In this document: one piece after another, positions 44,536 to 53,191 of the stretch
Layout: every line of letters starts with the position of its first letter
How positions within the stretch are numbered: the first letter of the stretch is position 1
Origin: Saprospira sp. CCB-QB6
GTDB lineage: Bacteria > Bacteroidota > Bacteroidia > Chitinophagales > Saprospiraceae
Length of the DNA stretch: 64,000 nucleotides
Direction of reading: 5' to 3'
Assembly: GCF_028464065.1 (NCBI RefSeq)
Contig: NZ_CP116808.1
Location: 3,563,501-3,627,500, forward strand
Made by a program: the position numbers and the translations under genes
Notes under the pieces: generated by a model
Database searches by the model: none
What the model saw: only the letters and a program-made list of their open reading frames with translations
Told to the model about the DNA's origin: nothing

Positions 44536-45780
44536 ATGAAGCATTATCAAGTACTCGTCATCGGGGGAGGAACGGCCGGTATTATGGTGTCCTCCCAACT
44601 GAAAAAAGAAAACACTAGCCTCTCTATTGGCCTTGTAGAACCTGCTAAAACACATTATTATCAGCCTGCATGGACGCTAGTCGGAGCCAATACTTATAAT
44701 TATGAAGATACCGCTCGGCCTATGTCGAGCCTAATCCCAAAGGGCGTAGATTGGATTCAGGATTATGCCACAGGCTTTGATCCAGAAAACAATAAACTAC
44801 ATTGTAAAGAAGGGGATTATACCTACGACTATTTGGTGGTTGCCCCAGGAATCAAAATCGATCCCTCTCTAGTTGAAGGTTTGCCCGAAGCCCTAGATAA
44901 AGGCGTGGTTTGTAGCAACTACACTAACCCCAAACATACTTGGGAGGTCCTCAAAAATTTTAAAGGCGGTACAGCACTTTTTACACAGCCAACCACTCCG
45001 ATTAAATGCGGCGGTGCACCCCAGAAAATTATGTACTTGGCCGCTGACCACTTTAAAAAGGCTGGCCTTAAGGATAAAACAAATGTTGTCTTTGCCGCTC
45101 CAGGAACAAAAATTTTTGGCGTAAAACCTATTGCCGAAACCTTGATGAAGGTAGTGGACCGCAACGATATTCACCTTCGTTTTGGCCACCAATTGGTCAA
45201 AGTAGATGGCCCCAACCAAATCGCTTGGTTCAAACTAGCCGATCACCAAAGCCTCTACAACGAAAAGGCTGCAGTGAAAATCGAAGAAAAGGATGGCCTT
45301 GTTGGCATTCATTACGATATGCTGCATTTGGCCCCTCCACAAACAGCACCCGATTTTGTCAAAAATTCAGTTTTGGCTTCTGAAGCAGGCTGGGTAGAGG
45401 TCAATATCGAAACCATGCAACATCTCAAGTTTCCCAATATTTTTAGCTTAGGCGATGTGGCCCAACTGCCCACTGCAAAAACTGGAGCCGCCATTCGCAA
45501 ACAAGCCCCCATCGTAGTAGAAAGCATTCTCCGCCTACTAAAAGGCCAAGAGATTAGCCCAAAACGCTACAATGGTTACTCTTCTTGTCCACTAGTTACT
45601 GGCTATGGTAAAATGGCCCTAGCCGAATTTGATTATCAAAATAACTTTATTCCAGATCCCAAATTGAAGCAAATGTTGGTCTTCAATTCCGCTAAGGAAC
45701 ATTGGCGACTCTGGATTCTCAAAAAATATATGTTGCCCTATTTGTACTGGAACTACATGATGAAGGGCAAAGATGTCTAG
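44536..45780 (+). CDS. sqr: sulfide:quinone oxidoreductase, type II (SQOR-like)
   Basis: A 414-residue flavoprotein that oxidises sulfide and passes electrons to quinone at the inner membrane. FAD site VIGGGTAGI is at the N-terminus. The redox cysteines are C158 (TPIKCGGAPQKIMYL) and C351 (YSSCPLVTGYGK). It resembles the mitochondrial SQOR class in several blocks (KCGGAPQKIMYL, SCPLVTGYGKMALAEFDY, the C-terminal LPYLYWNYMMKG). I chose the ATG at 44536, since the open frame before it starts without a clear signal and the FAD motif directly follows here. Last gene of the operon. Confidence 0.95.
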   Translation: MKHYQVLVIGGGTAGIMVSSQLKKENTSLSIGLVEPAKTHYYQPAWTLVGANTYNYEDTARPMSSLIPKGVDWIQDYATGFDPENNKLHCKEGDYTYDYLVVAPGIKIDPSLVEGLPEALDKGVVCSNYTNPKHTWEVLKNFKGGTALFTQPTTPIKCGGAPQKIMYLAADHFKKAGLKDKTNVVFAAPGTKIFGVKPIAETLMKVVDRNDIHLRFGHQLVKVDGPNQIAWFKLADHQSLYNEKAAVKIEEKDGLVGIHYDMLHLAPPQTAPDFVKNSVLASEAGWVEVNIETMQHLKFPNIFSLGDVAQLPTAKTGAAIRKQAPIVVESILRLLKGQEISPKRYNGYSSCPLVTGYGKMALAEFDYQNNFIPDPKLKQMLVFNSAKEHWRLWILKKYMLPYLYWNYMMKGKDV

Positions 45781-45865
45781 GCGTTCCTCTTTTGATCCAT
45801 TCCCCCTCTTTCCCCTTGCTAAATAATGAAAGAATTTAAGGATGGATGGTGTAATTGTCAGGATA

Positions 45866-45903
45866 GAAAGTCAGTAACTACGGTTGCTGGCTTTCGCTTT
45901 TTT
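45866..45903 (+). terminator. terminator of the sulfide-oxidation operon
   Basis: GAAAGTCAGTAAC (45866-45878) pairs, with two G-T pairs, to GTTGCTGGCTTTC (45883-45895) over a TACG loop, then T-run. Confidence 0.85.
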
Positions 45904-45919
45904 AGCAGCATTTTATCGC

Positions 45920-45927
45920 TATATTTG
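45920..45927 (+). promoter_or_regulatory. -7 box of the class D beta-lactamase gene
   Basis: TATATTTG is an exact TAnnTTTG match 54 bp before the start codon, immediately after the upstream terminator. The -33 region is only weakly T-rich. Confidence 0.5.
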
Positions 45928-45981
45928 CTCCCCAAAGGCTATAATATTGTAGCCTAAAGTACTTTAATAGCAAGCTTCGTC

Positions 45982-46809
45982 ATGAGTAAATATTTTCCTC
46001 TTGCCATCCTGATGTTAGTCCTTTCCTGCACAAACTCCTATCCCAAAAAACAGACTGAAATAGCAGTGCCTAAAGAAGAAATTAAAGCAGAATTTCACAG
46101 AATTCTTGATTCTGCAAATGTTCGAGGCGCTATCTTAATCTATGACCTTCAGGCAAATACTTACTACTCCAATGAGTATGACTGGGCCAAAACAGAACGT
46201 TTACCCGCCTCTACCTTCAAAATACCTCACTCCATCATAGGACTAGAAACTGCCCTGCTCGAAGATGATAGTGCAATGTTCTATTGGGACAAAAAACCAA
46301 GAACCTTTGCCAGCTGGGAGCAGGATCTCAGCCTGAAAAATGCCTTTCACTATTCTTGTGTCCCTTGTTATCAAGAATTAGCCAGAAAAATTGGCCTGAA
46401 AAGAATGAAGGAACAACTCGCCAAACTGAATTTTGGCCAGATGCAAGTAGATTCATCAAATCTTGATCTATTTTGGCTTGAAGGCAATTCCAAAATTAGC
46501 CAATTTGAGCAAATCGACTTTTTGAAAAGGTTTTACCAAGACCAACTACCCATTACTGCCCGCACAAAAGAAATTATGAGCCGAATGATGATTATTACCC
46601 AACAAGAAGGCGAAACACTAAGGGGCAAAACAGGCTGGGCAATGCGCAATGGAGACAATAATGGCTGGTTCGTCGGCTACCTAGAAAACAAAGACAAAAC
46701 CTACTTTTTTGCCACGAATATAGTCCCAAAAGAGGGCCTAGAAAAAGATAAATTCACAGCCGCCAGAAAAGAAACAACTTTAAAAGCTATTGATTTATTA
46801 AGACGGTAA
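45982..46809 (+). CDS. class D (OXA-type) beta-lactamase, lipoprotein
   Basis: A 275-residue serine beta-lactamase-like protein. Class D motifs are all present: S77-T-F-K80 (carboxylated Lys expected), S125-C-V127, W165 in FWLEGN and K216-T-G218-W. The N-terminus is a lipobox (LMLVLSC, Cys16), so it would be tethered in the envelope. It is flanked by its own promoter-like box and a terminator, with no mobile element, so it is probably a resident chromosomal gene. Whether it hydrolyses beta-lactams or serves another role is open. Confidence 0.92.
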   Translation: MSKYFPLAILMLVLSCTNSYPKKQTEIAVPKEEIKAEFHRILDSANVRGAILIYDLQANTYYSNEYDWAKTERLPASTFKIPHSIIGLETALLEDDSAMFYWDKKPRTFASWEQDLSLKNAFHYSCVPCYQELARKIGLKRMKEQLAKLNFGQMQVDSSNLDLFWLEGNSKISQFEQIDFLKRFYQDQLPITARTKEIMSRMMIITQQEGETLRGKTGWAMRNGDNNGWFVGYLENKDKTYFFATNIVPKEGLEKDKFTAARKETTLKAIDLLRR

Positions 46810-46821
46810 GGGGCTTTTTTT

Positions 46822-46957
46822 GGGGCTGCCCCTCGCTTCGCTCGGGTCGGGCTGTGTCGCAGCTCGCTGCTCGCTCGGCCCTGCGCCGCCAAAGGCGGCT
46901 GGGTCTGGCCCTTCGGGCCACTGCTGTCCATCCCTCAGCCAGCTCGCTGCGCTCGCT
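46822..46957 (-). repeat. multi-stem repeat copy 17 (type B)
   Basis: GGGGCTG end 12 bp after the beta-lactamase stop. P2 is TGGCCC-GAA-GGGCCA and P3 is GCCGCC-TTT-GGCGGC. The gene-facing hairpin is CTCGCTTCGCTCG-like. Confidence 0.9.
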
Positions 46958-46980
46958 CTAACCCTAGAATTTGGACCAAA

Positions 46981-47011
46981 AAAAGCAGACTGCCTTGCAG
47001 TCTGCTTTTTC
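46981..47011. terminator. bidirectional terminator
   Basis: AAAAGCAGACTGC (46981-46993) pairs with GCAGTCTGCTTTT over CTT, with T-run on both strands. It serves prmA and the beta-lactamase gene. Confidence 0.92.
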
Positions 47012-47015
47012 CGTT

Positions 47016-47846
47016 TTAGCCTTTCTCAAAAATGAGGCAACGCCATTTTTCTCGAGCTTTTTGCTCCAATAAGCGGAGCCCTTGGCCCTTTTCAATAATA
47101 AGTGGAATATCCTCTTCTAAAAAGCCAGAGCAGATGAGCTGTCCACCTGGCTTTAGGGCCGCTACCATATCCGACATAGAAGATAAAATTACATTGCGAT
47201 TGATATTGGCCAAAATCAAATCATAATCGCTTTCGCCAACAAGCAGCTCGCTACCGCCCTGAGCCAAACGAAGAGGAGCTTGGGGACAGTTGTTCGCCAC
47301 GTTTTCTAGCGAGTTTTCATAGGCCCAAGGATCAAAATCGAAGGCAAAAATATCTTTGGCGCCCAAATAAGCCGCCATGATGGCCAAAACGGCTGTACCA
47401 CAGCCAAAATCCATCACCTTTTTGCCCTTTAGGTCCAAGGGACGCATGGCTTGCAAGACCATATAGGTAGTAGCATGATGGCCTGTACCAAAAGACATTT
47501 TGGGCGTAATGACAATTTCGTGCTCAATATGCGCTGGAGCGGGAGCGTGAAAATTGGCCCGAATGAGGCAAAAGTCATCTACTTCAACGGCTTGGTAGTC
47601 TGACTCCCATTGAGCGTTCCAGTTGGTGGGCGCAATTTCAGTAATTTGGGCTTGGGGCCATTTGGGCGCCAATTGGTCCAAAAAGCTTTGCAGCTTTTCG
47701 TCTAGAGCAGATTGAGGCAAAAAGGCCGTTAGGGCCTCCTCCTCTTGCTGAAAACCCTCAAAGGGGAAATCGGCCAAAAGAGCGATTAACTGCTCTTGTT
47801 GGTCTTCTTCGGCAACTGAAAAGGAAAAAGAAAGGTAAGTTTGCAT
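47016..47846 (-). CDS. prmA: ribosomal protein L11 methyltransferase
   Basis: About 276 residues. SAM-dependent enzyme that trimethylates ribosomal protein L11. SAM motif I is VMDFGCGTAVLAIMAA, preceded by the PrmA signature SFGTGHHATTYM; motif LANINRNV follows. I prefer the ATG at 47846 (MQTYLSFSF) over a longer non-ATG start. Single gene between a terminator and multi-stem repeat copy 18. Confidence 0.93.
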   Translation of the reverse strand: MQTYLSFSFSVAEEDQQEQLIALLADFPFEGFQQEEEALTAFLPQSALDEKLQSFLDQLAPKWPQAQITEIAPTNWNAQWESDYQAVEVDDFCLIRANFHAPAPAHIEHEIVITPKMSFGTGHHATTYMVLQAMRPLDLKGKKVMDFGCGTAVLAIMAAYLGAKDIFAFDFDPWAYENSLENVANNCPQAPLRLAQGGSELLVGESDYDLILANINRNVILSSMSDMVAALKPGGQLICSGFLEEDIPLIIEKGQGLRLLEQKAREKWRCLIFEKG

Positions 47847-47908
47847 AAGTTTTTTATATGTTTGTGGGCTGCTCAAAATGTTATAAATTGGGGCAGCTGC
47901 TCTCTGAG

Positions 47909-48142
47909 CGGCCGAAGGGCCGCTGGCCTAGCGATGTGAAAGGGGGCGGCGAAGCCGCAGACCAAGGCCGTCAGGCCGCAGGGCCGAGCGAATAGCGAGC
48001 TGCGAAACGTAGCGCCTGCAGCTTTGCTGCAGGAGGCCCCAAAACAGCAGCGAGCCCCGAAACGAGAACAAGGCCTTTAGGCCGCAGTTCGACGACCAAA
48101 GGGAGTAACCGCCCCGAGCCCTTAAGGGCGAGGGGAGGCCCC
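47909..48142 (+). repeat. multi-stem repeat copy 18 (type A, long)
   Basis: P2 is GCGGC-GAA-GCCGC and P3 is GGCC-GTCA-GGCC. It carries a second GAGCCCCGAAACG stretch and the ACAAG-GCCTTTAGGC-CGCAG submodule followed by TTCGACGACC. GGCCCC end 77 bp before the acyltransferase start. Confidence 0.9.
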
Positions 48143-48218
48143 AAAATAAATAGTTTGTTATTTTGGACCGTATTGGGCTGCAAAAATACACTTTAATTTT
48201 TCATTTAACCCCCTTTAT

Positions 48219-49901
48219 ATGAAAATAGAACAAGAGGATCAGCATTATCAGGCGGAGAAAGCCTATCCCTTGCCCTCTGTGATAGAAGATCTGAATAAAT
48301 GGCCGATCAATCAGTTGTATCGAGATAAGAAAGCGTTTATGGACCAATTGGTGGCCTTTACGCAAGATCGGTTGATTGCGCAGAAAAAAGGGGGCGCTTT
48401 GGCCCAAAAAATTGCCGCTGTAGTTTATAAGGAGCGGCAGCGAATTTTGGAAAATCCTTGGAAAGTTGATCCACCCGATGAGCTTGATTTTTGGGGAGAT
48501 ATCCGCAGAAAGATGGTCAAGGGGGGGAAATTGGAGGGAGAGGCTGCGCAAAAGCATTATGAGCAGCTATCGGAGCGAATTTTAAGACGTTATGTAGAAG
48601 AAATTACGGGTAATTTTAAGATTTCGACCTATAAATTGGCTCGAATTCTTTTGCCCATGCTCTTCAATTCGATCCTCAACACCATGACGGTCCGCAAGGC
48701 CGATTTGCGCAAAAAACTGCGGATTTCTGGGCATGTGGAAGAGTTACGCTCTTTGGTGGATAAGGGGACGGTGGTTTTTGTGCCCACGCATTTTTCTAAT
48801 TTAGATTCTATCCTAATCGGTTGGGCTGCAGATAGAATTGGGATGCTGGCCTTTTCTTATGGGGCGGGACTCAATTTGTTCAACAACAAAATCATGTCCT
48901 ATTTCTTTAGTCGCTTGGGGGCTTATACGCTAGATCGCCGAAAGAAAAACCCTTTTTATCTGGAGAGCCTCAAGTCATTTTCTCAGCTTTCTATTGAAAG
49001 AGGGGTACATTCGCTATTTTTTCCAGGCGGGACCCGCTCTAGAAATGGAGCCCTAGAAGATCGCCTGAAATTGGGCCTATTGGGTACGGCTATAGATGCC
49101 CAAGGGGCTGTTTTGGAAAGAGGCGAAAAAAATAAGGTTTATATTGTGCCCGTGGTCTTGAACTACCACTTTGTACTAGAGGCCAAAAGTCTGATTGAGC
49201 AGCATTTGAAATATACGGGGAAAGAACTATACATTCCAGAAGGCAGTGGGTTTAGTGCTATGGGCATCCTCAAATATCTTCGTCAATTTGTTTATAATAG
49301 CTCAGAAATCTTGGTCAACTTTGGCCGTCCTATGGATGTAATGGGCAATTTTGTAGATGAGCAGGGCCGCAGTTTGGATACGCATGGTCGAGAGGTGGAT
49401 ATTCGGGATTATTATACTTCTGGAGGAAAACTGACCTATGATCGTCAGCGCAATGAAGTCTATACTGAACGTCTAGCAGATAAAATTGTGGAGCGCTTTA
49501 AGGTAGAAAATGTAGTTTTATCCAGCCATCTTTTGGCCTTTACTGCCTTTAATATTATCCAGCAGCGAGAAAAAGAACAAGATTTGTATGGTATTTTGCG
49601 TTTGCCCAAAGAAGAACGGCAAATTAGCAAGGAGCTGCTGTTTGAGAATTTAGCCCTTTTGCGAGAGGCCCTGCAGCAGTTAGAAGCCCAAGGTCAACTT
49701 AAACTATCGGAGATGGTGGCTAGATATAGCATTGAGGAGTTGGTGGCGGATGGCTTGCAAAATATTGGCGCCTTTCATGTCAAGAAACCCCTCTTCTGGA
49801 ACAAAAAAGAGGCTTGCTATGAAAGCGAAGACCTGAATTTGCTGTATTATTATCACAACCGAATGAAGGCCTATGGGCTGCACCGATTGATTAACATTTA
49901 A
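48219..49901 (+). CDS. glycerol-phosphate acyltransferase-like protein (PlsC domain)
   Basis: A 560-residue protein with a central PlsC-type acyltransferase domain. Catalytic H191-x4-D196 lies in PTHFSNLDS, and the substrate-binding block is FFPGGTRSRNGALEDRLKLG. The 180-residue N-terminal and 200-residue C-terminal extensions make it longer than 1-acyl-glycerol-3-phosphate acyltransferases and closer in size to PlsB-like enzymes. It should acylate glycerol-phosphate lipids in phospholipid synthesis at the inner membrane. Substrate position (sn-1 or sn-2) is open. A lipoprotein gene follows after 10 bp. Confidence 0.85.
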   Translation: MKIEQEDQHYQAEKAYPLPSVIEDLNKWPINQLYRDKKAFMDQLVAFTQDRLIAQKKGGALAQKIAAVVYKERQRILENPWKVDPPDELDFWGDIRRKMVKGGKLEGEAAQKHYEQLSERILRRYVEEITGNFKISTYKLARILLPMLFNSILNTMTVRKADLRKKLRISGHVEELRSLVDKGTVVFVPTHFSNLDSILIGWAADRIGMLAFSYGAGLNLFNNKIMSYFFSRLGAYTLDRRKKNPFYLESLKSFSQLSIERGVHSLFFPGGTRSRNGALEDRLKLGLLGTAIDAQGAVLERGEKNKVYIVPVVLNYHFVLEAKSLIEQHLKYTGKELYIPEGSGFSAMGILKYLRQFVYNSSEILVNFGRPMDVMGNFVDEQGRSLDTHGREVDIRDYYTSGGKLTYDRQRNEVYTERLADKIVERFKVENVVLSSHLLAFTAFNIIQQREKEQDLYGILRLPKEERQISKELLFENLALLREALQQLEAQGQLKLSEMVARYSIEELVADGLQNIGAFHVKKPLFWNKKEACYESEDLNLLYYYHNRMKAYGLHRLINI

Positions 49902-49911
49902 AATCCTAAAG

Positions 49912-50559
49912 ATGTATTACCGTTTCCTATGGATTCCCCTGGCCCTCTTGCTCTTTAGCTGTGGCCCTTCGGCATCGCCAGAAGAACAAGCGGCTTGGGA
50001 GACCGCAGAAAAAGCCAATAGCTTGGCCGCCCTAGATAGTTTTGTGCTTCAATATCCCGAACATAACTTCCAAGAAGAATTGGCCGCCAAAAAAGAACGC
50101 CTACTCTTTGCCGAGGCAAAAATGGAAAACCGGGTTTACCATTATAAAAAGTATTTGGCCGAGTTTCCCGAAGGGAAACGCAAGGCAGAGGCCCAAGAGG
50201 CTTTAGCAAATATTCAAAAAAGTATTAAATTACCCTCCAAGGAGATCTTGACCGCTAAGCCTTTTGTGGGCAAGGTAGAGTACGAAAATGCTGCAGATAA
50301 AGAGATTCTCTCCATGAAGTTTGTCGAACTCAATGAGGCCGATGGCAGCTTTTTGGCCGATGTGCACCTCTCTAACGATATCCGCTGCCAAATTACTGGC
50401 CGTATCGAGCAGCAAGCTCCTTATACTATGCTATTCCTCAAACAAGTAGGGGAACAACAGGATTTTATCCTAGACCTATCGCCAGCTCTGCCTTACCTCA
50501 AAAATGGAGAGTTGATTATCGAATCTGTAGACCCCAAGCAGTACTGGCGACTCAAATAA
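49912..50559 (+). CDS. hypothetical lipoprotein with TPR-like helices
   Basis: A 215-residue lipoprotein (ALLLFSC, Cys17). Two or three helical pairs (SFVLQYPEHNFQEELAAKKERLLFAEA, YKKYLAEFPEGKRKAEAQEALANI) look like degenerate TPR or Sel1-type repeats, then a beta-rich C-terminal domain. 10 bp downstream of the acyltransferase gene, so cotranscribed. Function unknown. Confidence 0.7.
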   Translation: MYYRFLWIPLALLLFSCGPSASPEEQAAWETAEKANSLAALDSFVLQYPEHNFQEELAAKKERLLFAEAKMENRVYHYKKYLAEFPEGKRKAEAQEALANIQKSIKLPSKEILTAKPFVGKVEYENAADKEILSMKFVELNEADGSFLADVHLSNDIRCQITGRIEQQAPYTMLFLKQVGEQQDFILDLSPALPYLKNGELIIESVDPKQYWRLK

Positions 50560-50600
50560 AACCATCTATTATCATCACTTTCTAATGAAGTAGCTTTTTT

Positions 50601-51542
50601 ATGCGCACCACTTATTTTTTTAGCTTTTTATTGCTTGCTAGCTTCCTTTTTTCAGCCTGCAATAATTATAAGTCAGAATATGAACAGCTGCTAGACGAAA
50701 ACGCAGCGATTCAAAAAAAGCTCAATGCTATGAGCGAGGAGGACCGCCTAATCCGTGGCGAATACTCTGAAACAATCGAAACCCTTAACGCTATCGAAGA
50801 TACCCTCCGCGCTATCGAAACCCGCGATAAGGAAATTCAGAAGTTGAGCCAAAGCAAGGAGATGTCTGGCGATATCTCTCAACGTCAAACGATTATTGCC
50901 CGCCTCCAAGCCCTCAAAGATGCCAACGAGAAGTCGAATGGTCAAGCCCGCCAAATGCAGGCTCGCCTCAATAGCTTCCGTATCGAAAATGAACAGCTCC
51001 GCAAAATGATCTCTCAGGCCGAAACGAAGGTGATGGCCAAAGATAAGGAACTAGAAGAGGCTCAAGGCGTGATCGATGGCCTCCGTACCGCACTCTCTAA
51101 AATGGAGTCTCAATTGCTCGAAAGTGAAGGCAACCTGGCAGAGGCTTATGAGGAACTCAAAACTAAAAATGAAGATCTCGAAAGCACTAACCGCCAATTG
51201 ACGACGACTATTGAGGAGCTTAACCGCAAAAATGTCTTTATCGATGAGCAAGCTAAAGGCTATGTAGCCTGCGGAAGTAAGAAAACGCTCCGTCGCAAAG
51301 GCATCCTTAGTCGTTTTAGCATGAAGTTGACCAAGCAGTACCAGTCTGCCGTCCGTGCCAATAGTTCTAGCATCAATTACTTTGAGAGCAACCAAATTGA
51401 ATGTGGTACCGAAGGCGATATTATCGCCGTTCTTCCCGCCCGCCCCGAAAGCTCTTATACCATCAAAGGCAACCGCCTAGAGGTAAATAATGCCGAGGAA
51501 TTCTGGAAAACCGACAAAATCGTTGTGATCGTTAAAGATTAA
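50601..51542 (+). CDS. coiled-coil lipoprotein
   Basis: A 313-residue lipoprotein (LFSAC, Cys20). Residues about 25-210 form a long coiled coil, followed by a compact C-terminal domain (GYVACGSKKTLRRKGILSRF..., about 222-310). It could be a periplasmic spacer or scaffold. It comes after a 41 bp gap and is closed by a terminator. No family is recognised. Confidence 0.72.
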   Translation: MRTTYFFSFLLLASFLFSACNNYKSEYEQLLDENAAIQKKLNAMSEEDRLIRGEYSETIETLNAIEDTLRAIETRDKEIQKLSQSKEMSGDISQRQTIIARLQALKDANEKSNGQARQMQARLNSFRIENEQLRKMISQAETKVMAKDKELEEAQGVIDGLRTALSKMESQLLESEGNLAEAYEELKTKNEDLESTNRQLTTTIEELNRKNVFIDEQAKGYVACGSKKTLRRKGILSRFSMKLTKQYQSAVRANSSSINYFESNQIECGTEGDIIAVLPARPESSYTIKGNRLEVNNAEEFWKTDKIVVIVKD

Positions 51543-51573
51543 GAACCACGGTTTTATCCAATGCGAATAAAAT

Positions 51574-51603
51574 GGCCTAGTGCGTAAAGCGCTAGGCTTT
51601 TTT
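51574..51603 (+). terminator. rho-independent terminator
   Basis: GCCTAGTGC (51575-51583) pairs with GCGCTAGGC (51589-51597), then T-run. It ends the acyltransferase operon. Confidence 0.88.
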
Positions 51604-51609
51604 GTTTTT

Positions 51610-51814
51610 GGGGCGTTACTCCTTTCAGTTGTCGAACTGCGCCCTAAAGAGCTTGTTGTCGCTGCGGCTTCGCCTTGCGGCGCTACGGTTACTCCCTTCG
51701 GTCGTCGAACTGCGGACTAAAGTCCTTGTTGTTAGGGCTCGCAGGTTTGCTCGGCCCTGCGGCCTGACGGCCTTGGTCTGCGGCTGCGCCGCCCCCTTTC
51801 ACATCGCTAGGCCG
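51610..51814 (-). repeat. multi-stem repeat copy 19 (type A-like, rearranged)
   Basis: P2 is GCGGC-GCA-GCCGC and P3 is GGCC-GTCA-GGCC, as in copy 18. It contains two GTTACTCC...GTCGAACTGC submodules with different hairpins (GCCC-TAAA-GAGC, imperfect, and GGAC-TAAA-GTCC). It is the only copy whose ends do not pair as P1, because a submodule replaced the GGGGCCT end. Confidence 0.85.
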
Positions 51815-51882
51815 ATATATAGCTGCGTAAAAAACAGCCATCAAAAGACTGGAATGATGTATAGCTGGGCCTTTTTTAGTAG

Positions 51883-51988
51883 GACTGTTCAGGATTTTGT
51901 GTATCCGAATAAAATTGGGGCTTTTAGCTTAGTGCTTAAAAGCAGGATTTAGCCAATCATCGCCTAGAGACAAGCCCTAGGCGCAGAA
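51883..51988 (+). repeat. two-copy repeat, copy b (decayed)
   Basis: Shares ACTGTTCAGGATTTTGTGTA and the following AATAAAATT...TTAGCTT region with 33587-33690. The terminal hairpin (GCGCCTAGGGCTTGTCTC-like) is partly lost. Flanked by copies 19 and 20; the 647 bp gap 51543-52189 holds no gene. Confidence 0.6.
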
Positions 51989-52033
51989 AAGGGCGCAGAC
52001 AAAATTTTAAACAGTTTCTTTTACAGGTCTAGA

Positions 52034-52169
52034 GGCGGCGGAGCCGCCGGCTGAGGGGCTGTAGCAGGGCCGCCGCAGGCGGCAGACCTAGGCGCTGCAA
52101 GCGCCGCAGGGCCGAGCAGACCTGCGAGCTGCGGAATGGCCCGACCCGCCCGCAGGGTGGGGCAGCCCC
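52034..52169 (+). repeat. multi-stem repeat copy 20 (type B)
   Basis: Preceded by GGCGGC-GGA-GCCGCC. Core GGCTG (52049) to CAGCC. P2 is GCCGCC-GCA-GGCGGC and P3 is GGCGC-TGCAA-GCGCC. The CAGCCCC end lies 21 bp from the end of the ybbR-like gene. Confidence 0.9.
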
Positions 52170-52189
52170 AAAAAATAAAAAAGAAGGGC

Positions 52190-53191
52190 TTAATTGCTTC
52201 TTGCGCTATCTTGGGCCATCAGCGTTTTGCTACGGATGATGTAATCGACCTTTTTGGGTTGATATTGTAAGTAGCTCACCGATTTGGGCTTGCGCTTTAA
52301 TTGTAGGCGAATGCTTTTATTTTGGGTGGGATCAATTTTGGAGAAATCGGCAATGATTTCGAAATCTCTAGCCGATAAACGGTCATAATCGCTAAGGCCG
52401 ACAATGCAGCTAATTTCGACCTTTTTGGGGAGGAGGACCAGCAATAAACTGTCTGGAATGCCCTTTTTTTGGATCTCTACGGCCAGGCGCTTTTCCGTGG
52501 TGGGTTCTACGGTGGCAATTACCTTGATCTCATCGGGTTCAAAGCGCACATTGCTGTTGGGGTGGGGTTTGAGCCGAACCGTTTGAATGACGCTAGAGTT
52601 TACTTTTTGTTGGATGAGTGGGACCGTGGGCCAACTCTTAATTTCGCTGACAACAGAGGCGGGGCCATGAATTTTTACGGTAGCGGGCTGTAGTTGAATT
52701 TCCGATTTTAAATGATGTTGAGGGGCCAGTTCCAGTTGATTGTCTAGGATGAGCGGAATCTCTTTTTCGGCGGGTGCCTCGGGTTGCAATTGAATAAAAT
52801 CGGGGCGAATTTCTAGGATTTTGATATCATCGCTCAACTGTCGACTAATTCGACTTTTGATATTCATAGCGTTGAGCGTTTGGGGATTATCATCTTGAAT
52901 ATTGAGGTCGAGCATAAACTCTCCTCTAGAGAACCAGCGTCCGAGTAGATCCCAGCCGCTAGCTTCCACATCGATATCGATATTATCGGGTGGAGGCAAG
53001 CTGAGGACCTTATTTTCGGGCAGTTTATATTCTAGGGCAAAGTTAAGAGTGCTTCGATAATTGTAAGAGAGTTTGGTAAAGAGCCAAAAGATGAAGGCAA
53101 TACCAATGCAAATCATCAGTATTGCCCGATCGGTCTTCAAGAAGGCCTTAATCTCTTGTCTATTTGGCATCTTTGGCATCTTCGTCGCCAT
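52190..53191 (-). CDS. YbbR/CdaR-like protein
   Basis: Up to 333 residues; starts at 53191, 53179 or 53170 are possible and all overlap the yajC end. One N-terminal membrane helix (about 24-44) precedes two or three YbbR domains (about 50-315). YbbR proteins bind and regulate CdaA-type diadenylate cyclases in Firmicutes. Here cdaA is at 8371, far away, and this gene sits in the yajC-nusB block, as is usual in Bacteroidota. A link between the two is an inference. Confidence 0.85.
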   Translation of the reverse strand: MATKMPKMPNRQEIKAFLKTDRAILMICIGIAFIFWLFTKLSYNYRSTLNFALEYKLPENKVLSLPPPDNIDIDVEASGWDLLGRWFSRGEFMLDLNIQDDNPQTLNAMNIKSRISRQLSDDIKILEIRPDFIQLQPEAPAEKEIPLILDNQLELAPQHHLKSEIQLQPATVKIHGPASVVSEIKSWPTVPLIQQKVNSSVIQTVRLKPHPNSNVRFEPDEIKVIATVEPTTEKRLAVEIQKKGIPDSLLLVLLPKKVEISCIVGLSDYDRLSARDFEIIADFSKIDPTQNKSIRLQLKRKPKSVSYLQYQPKKVDYIIRSKTLMAQDSARSN

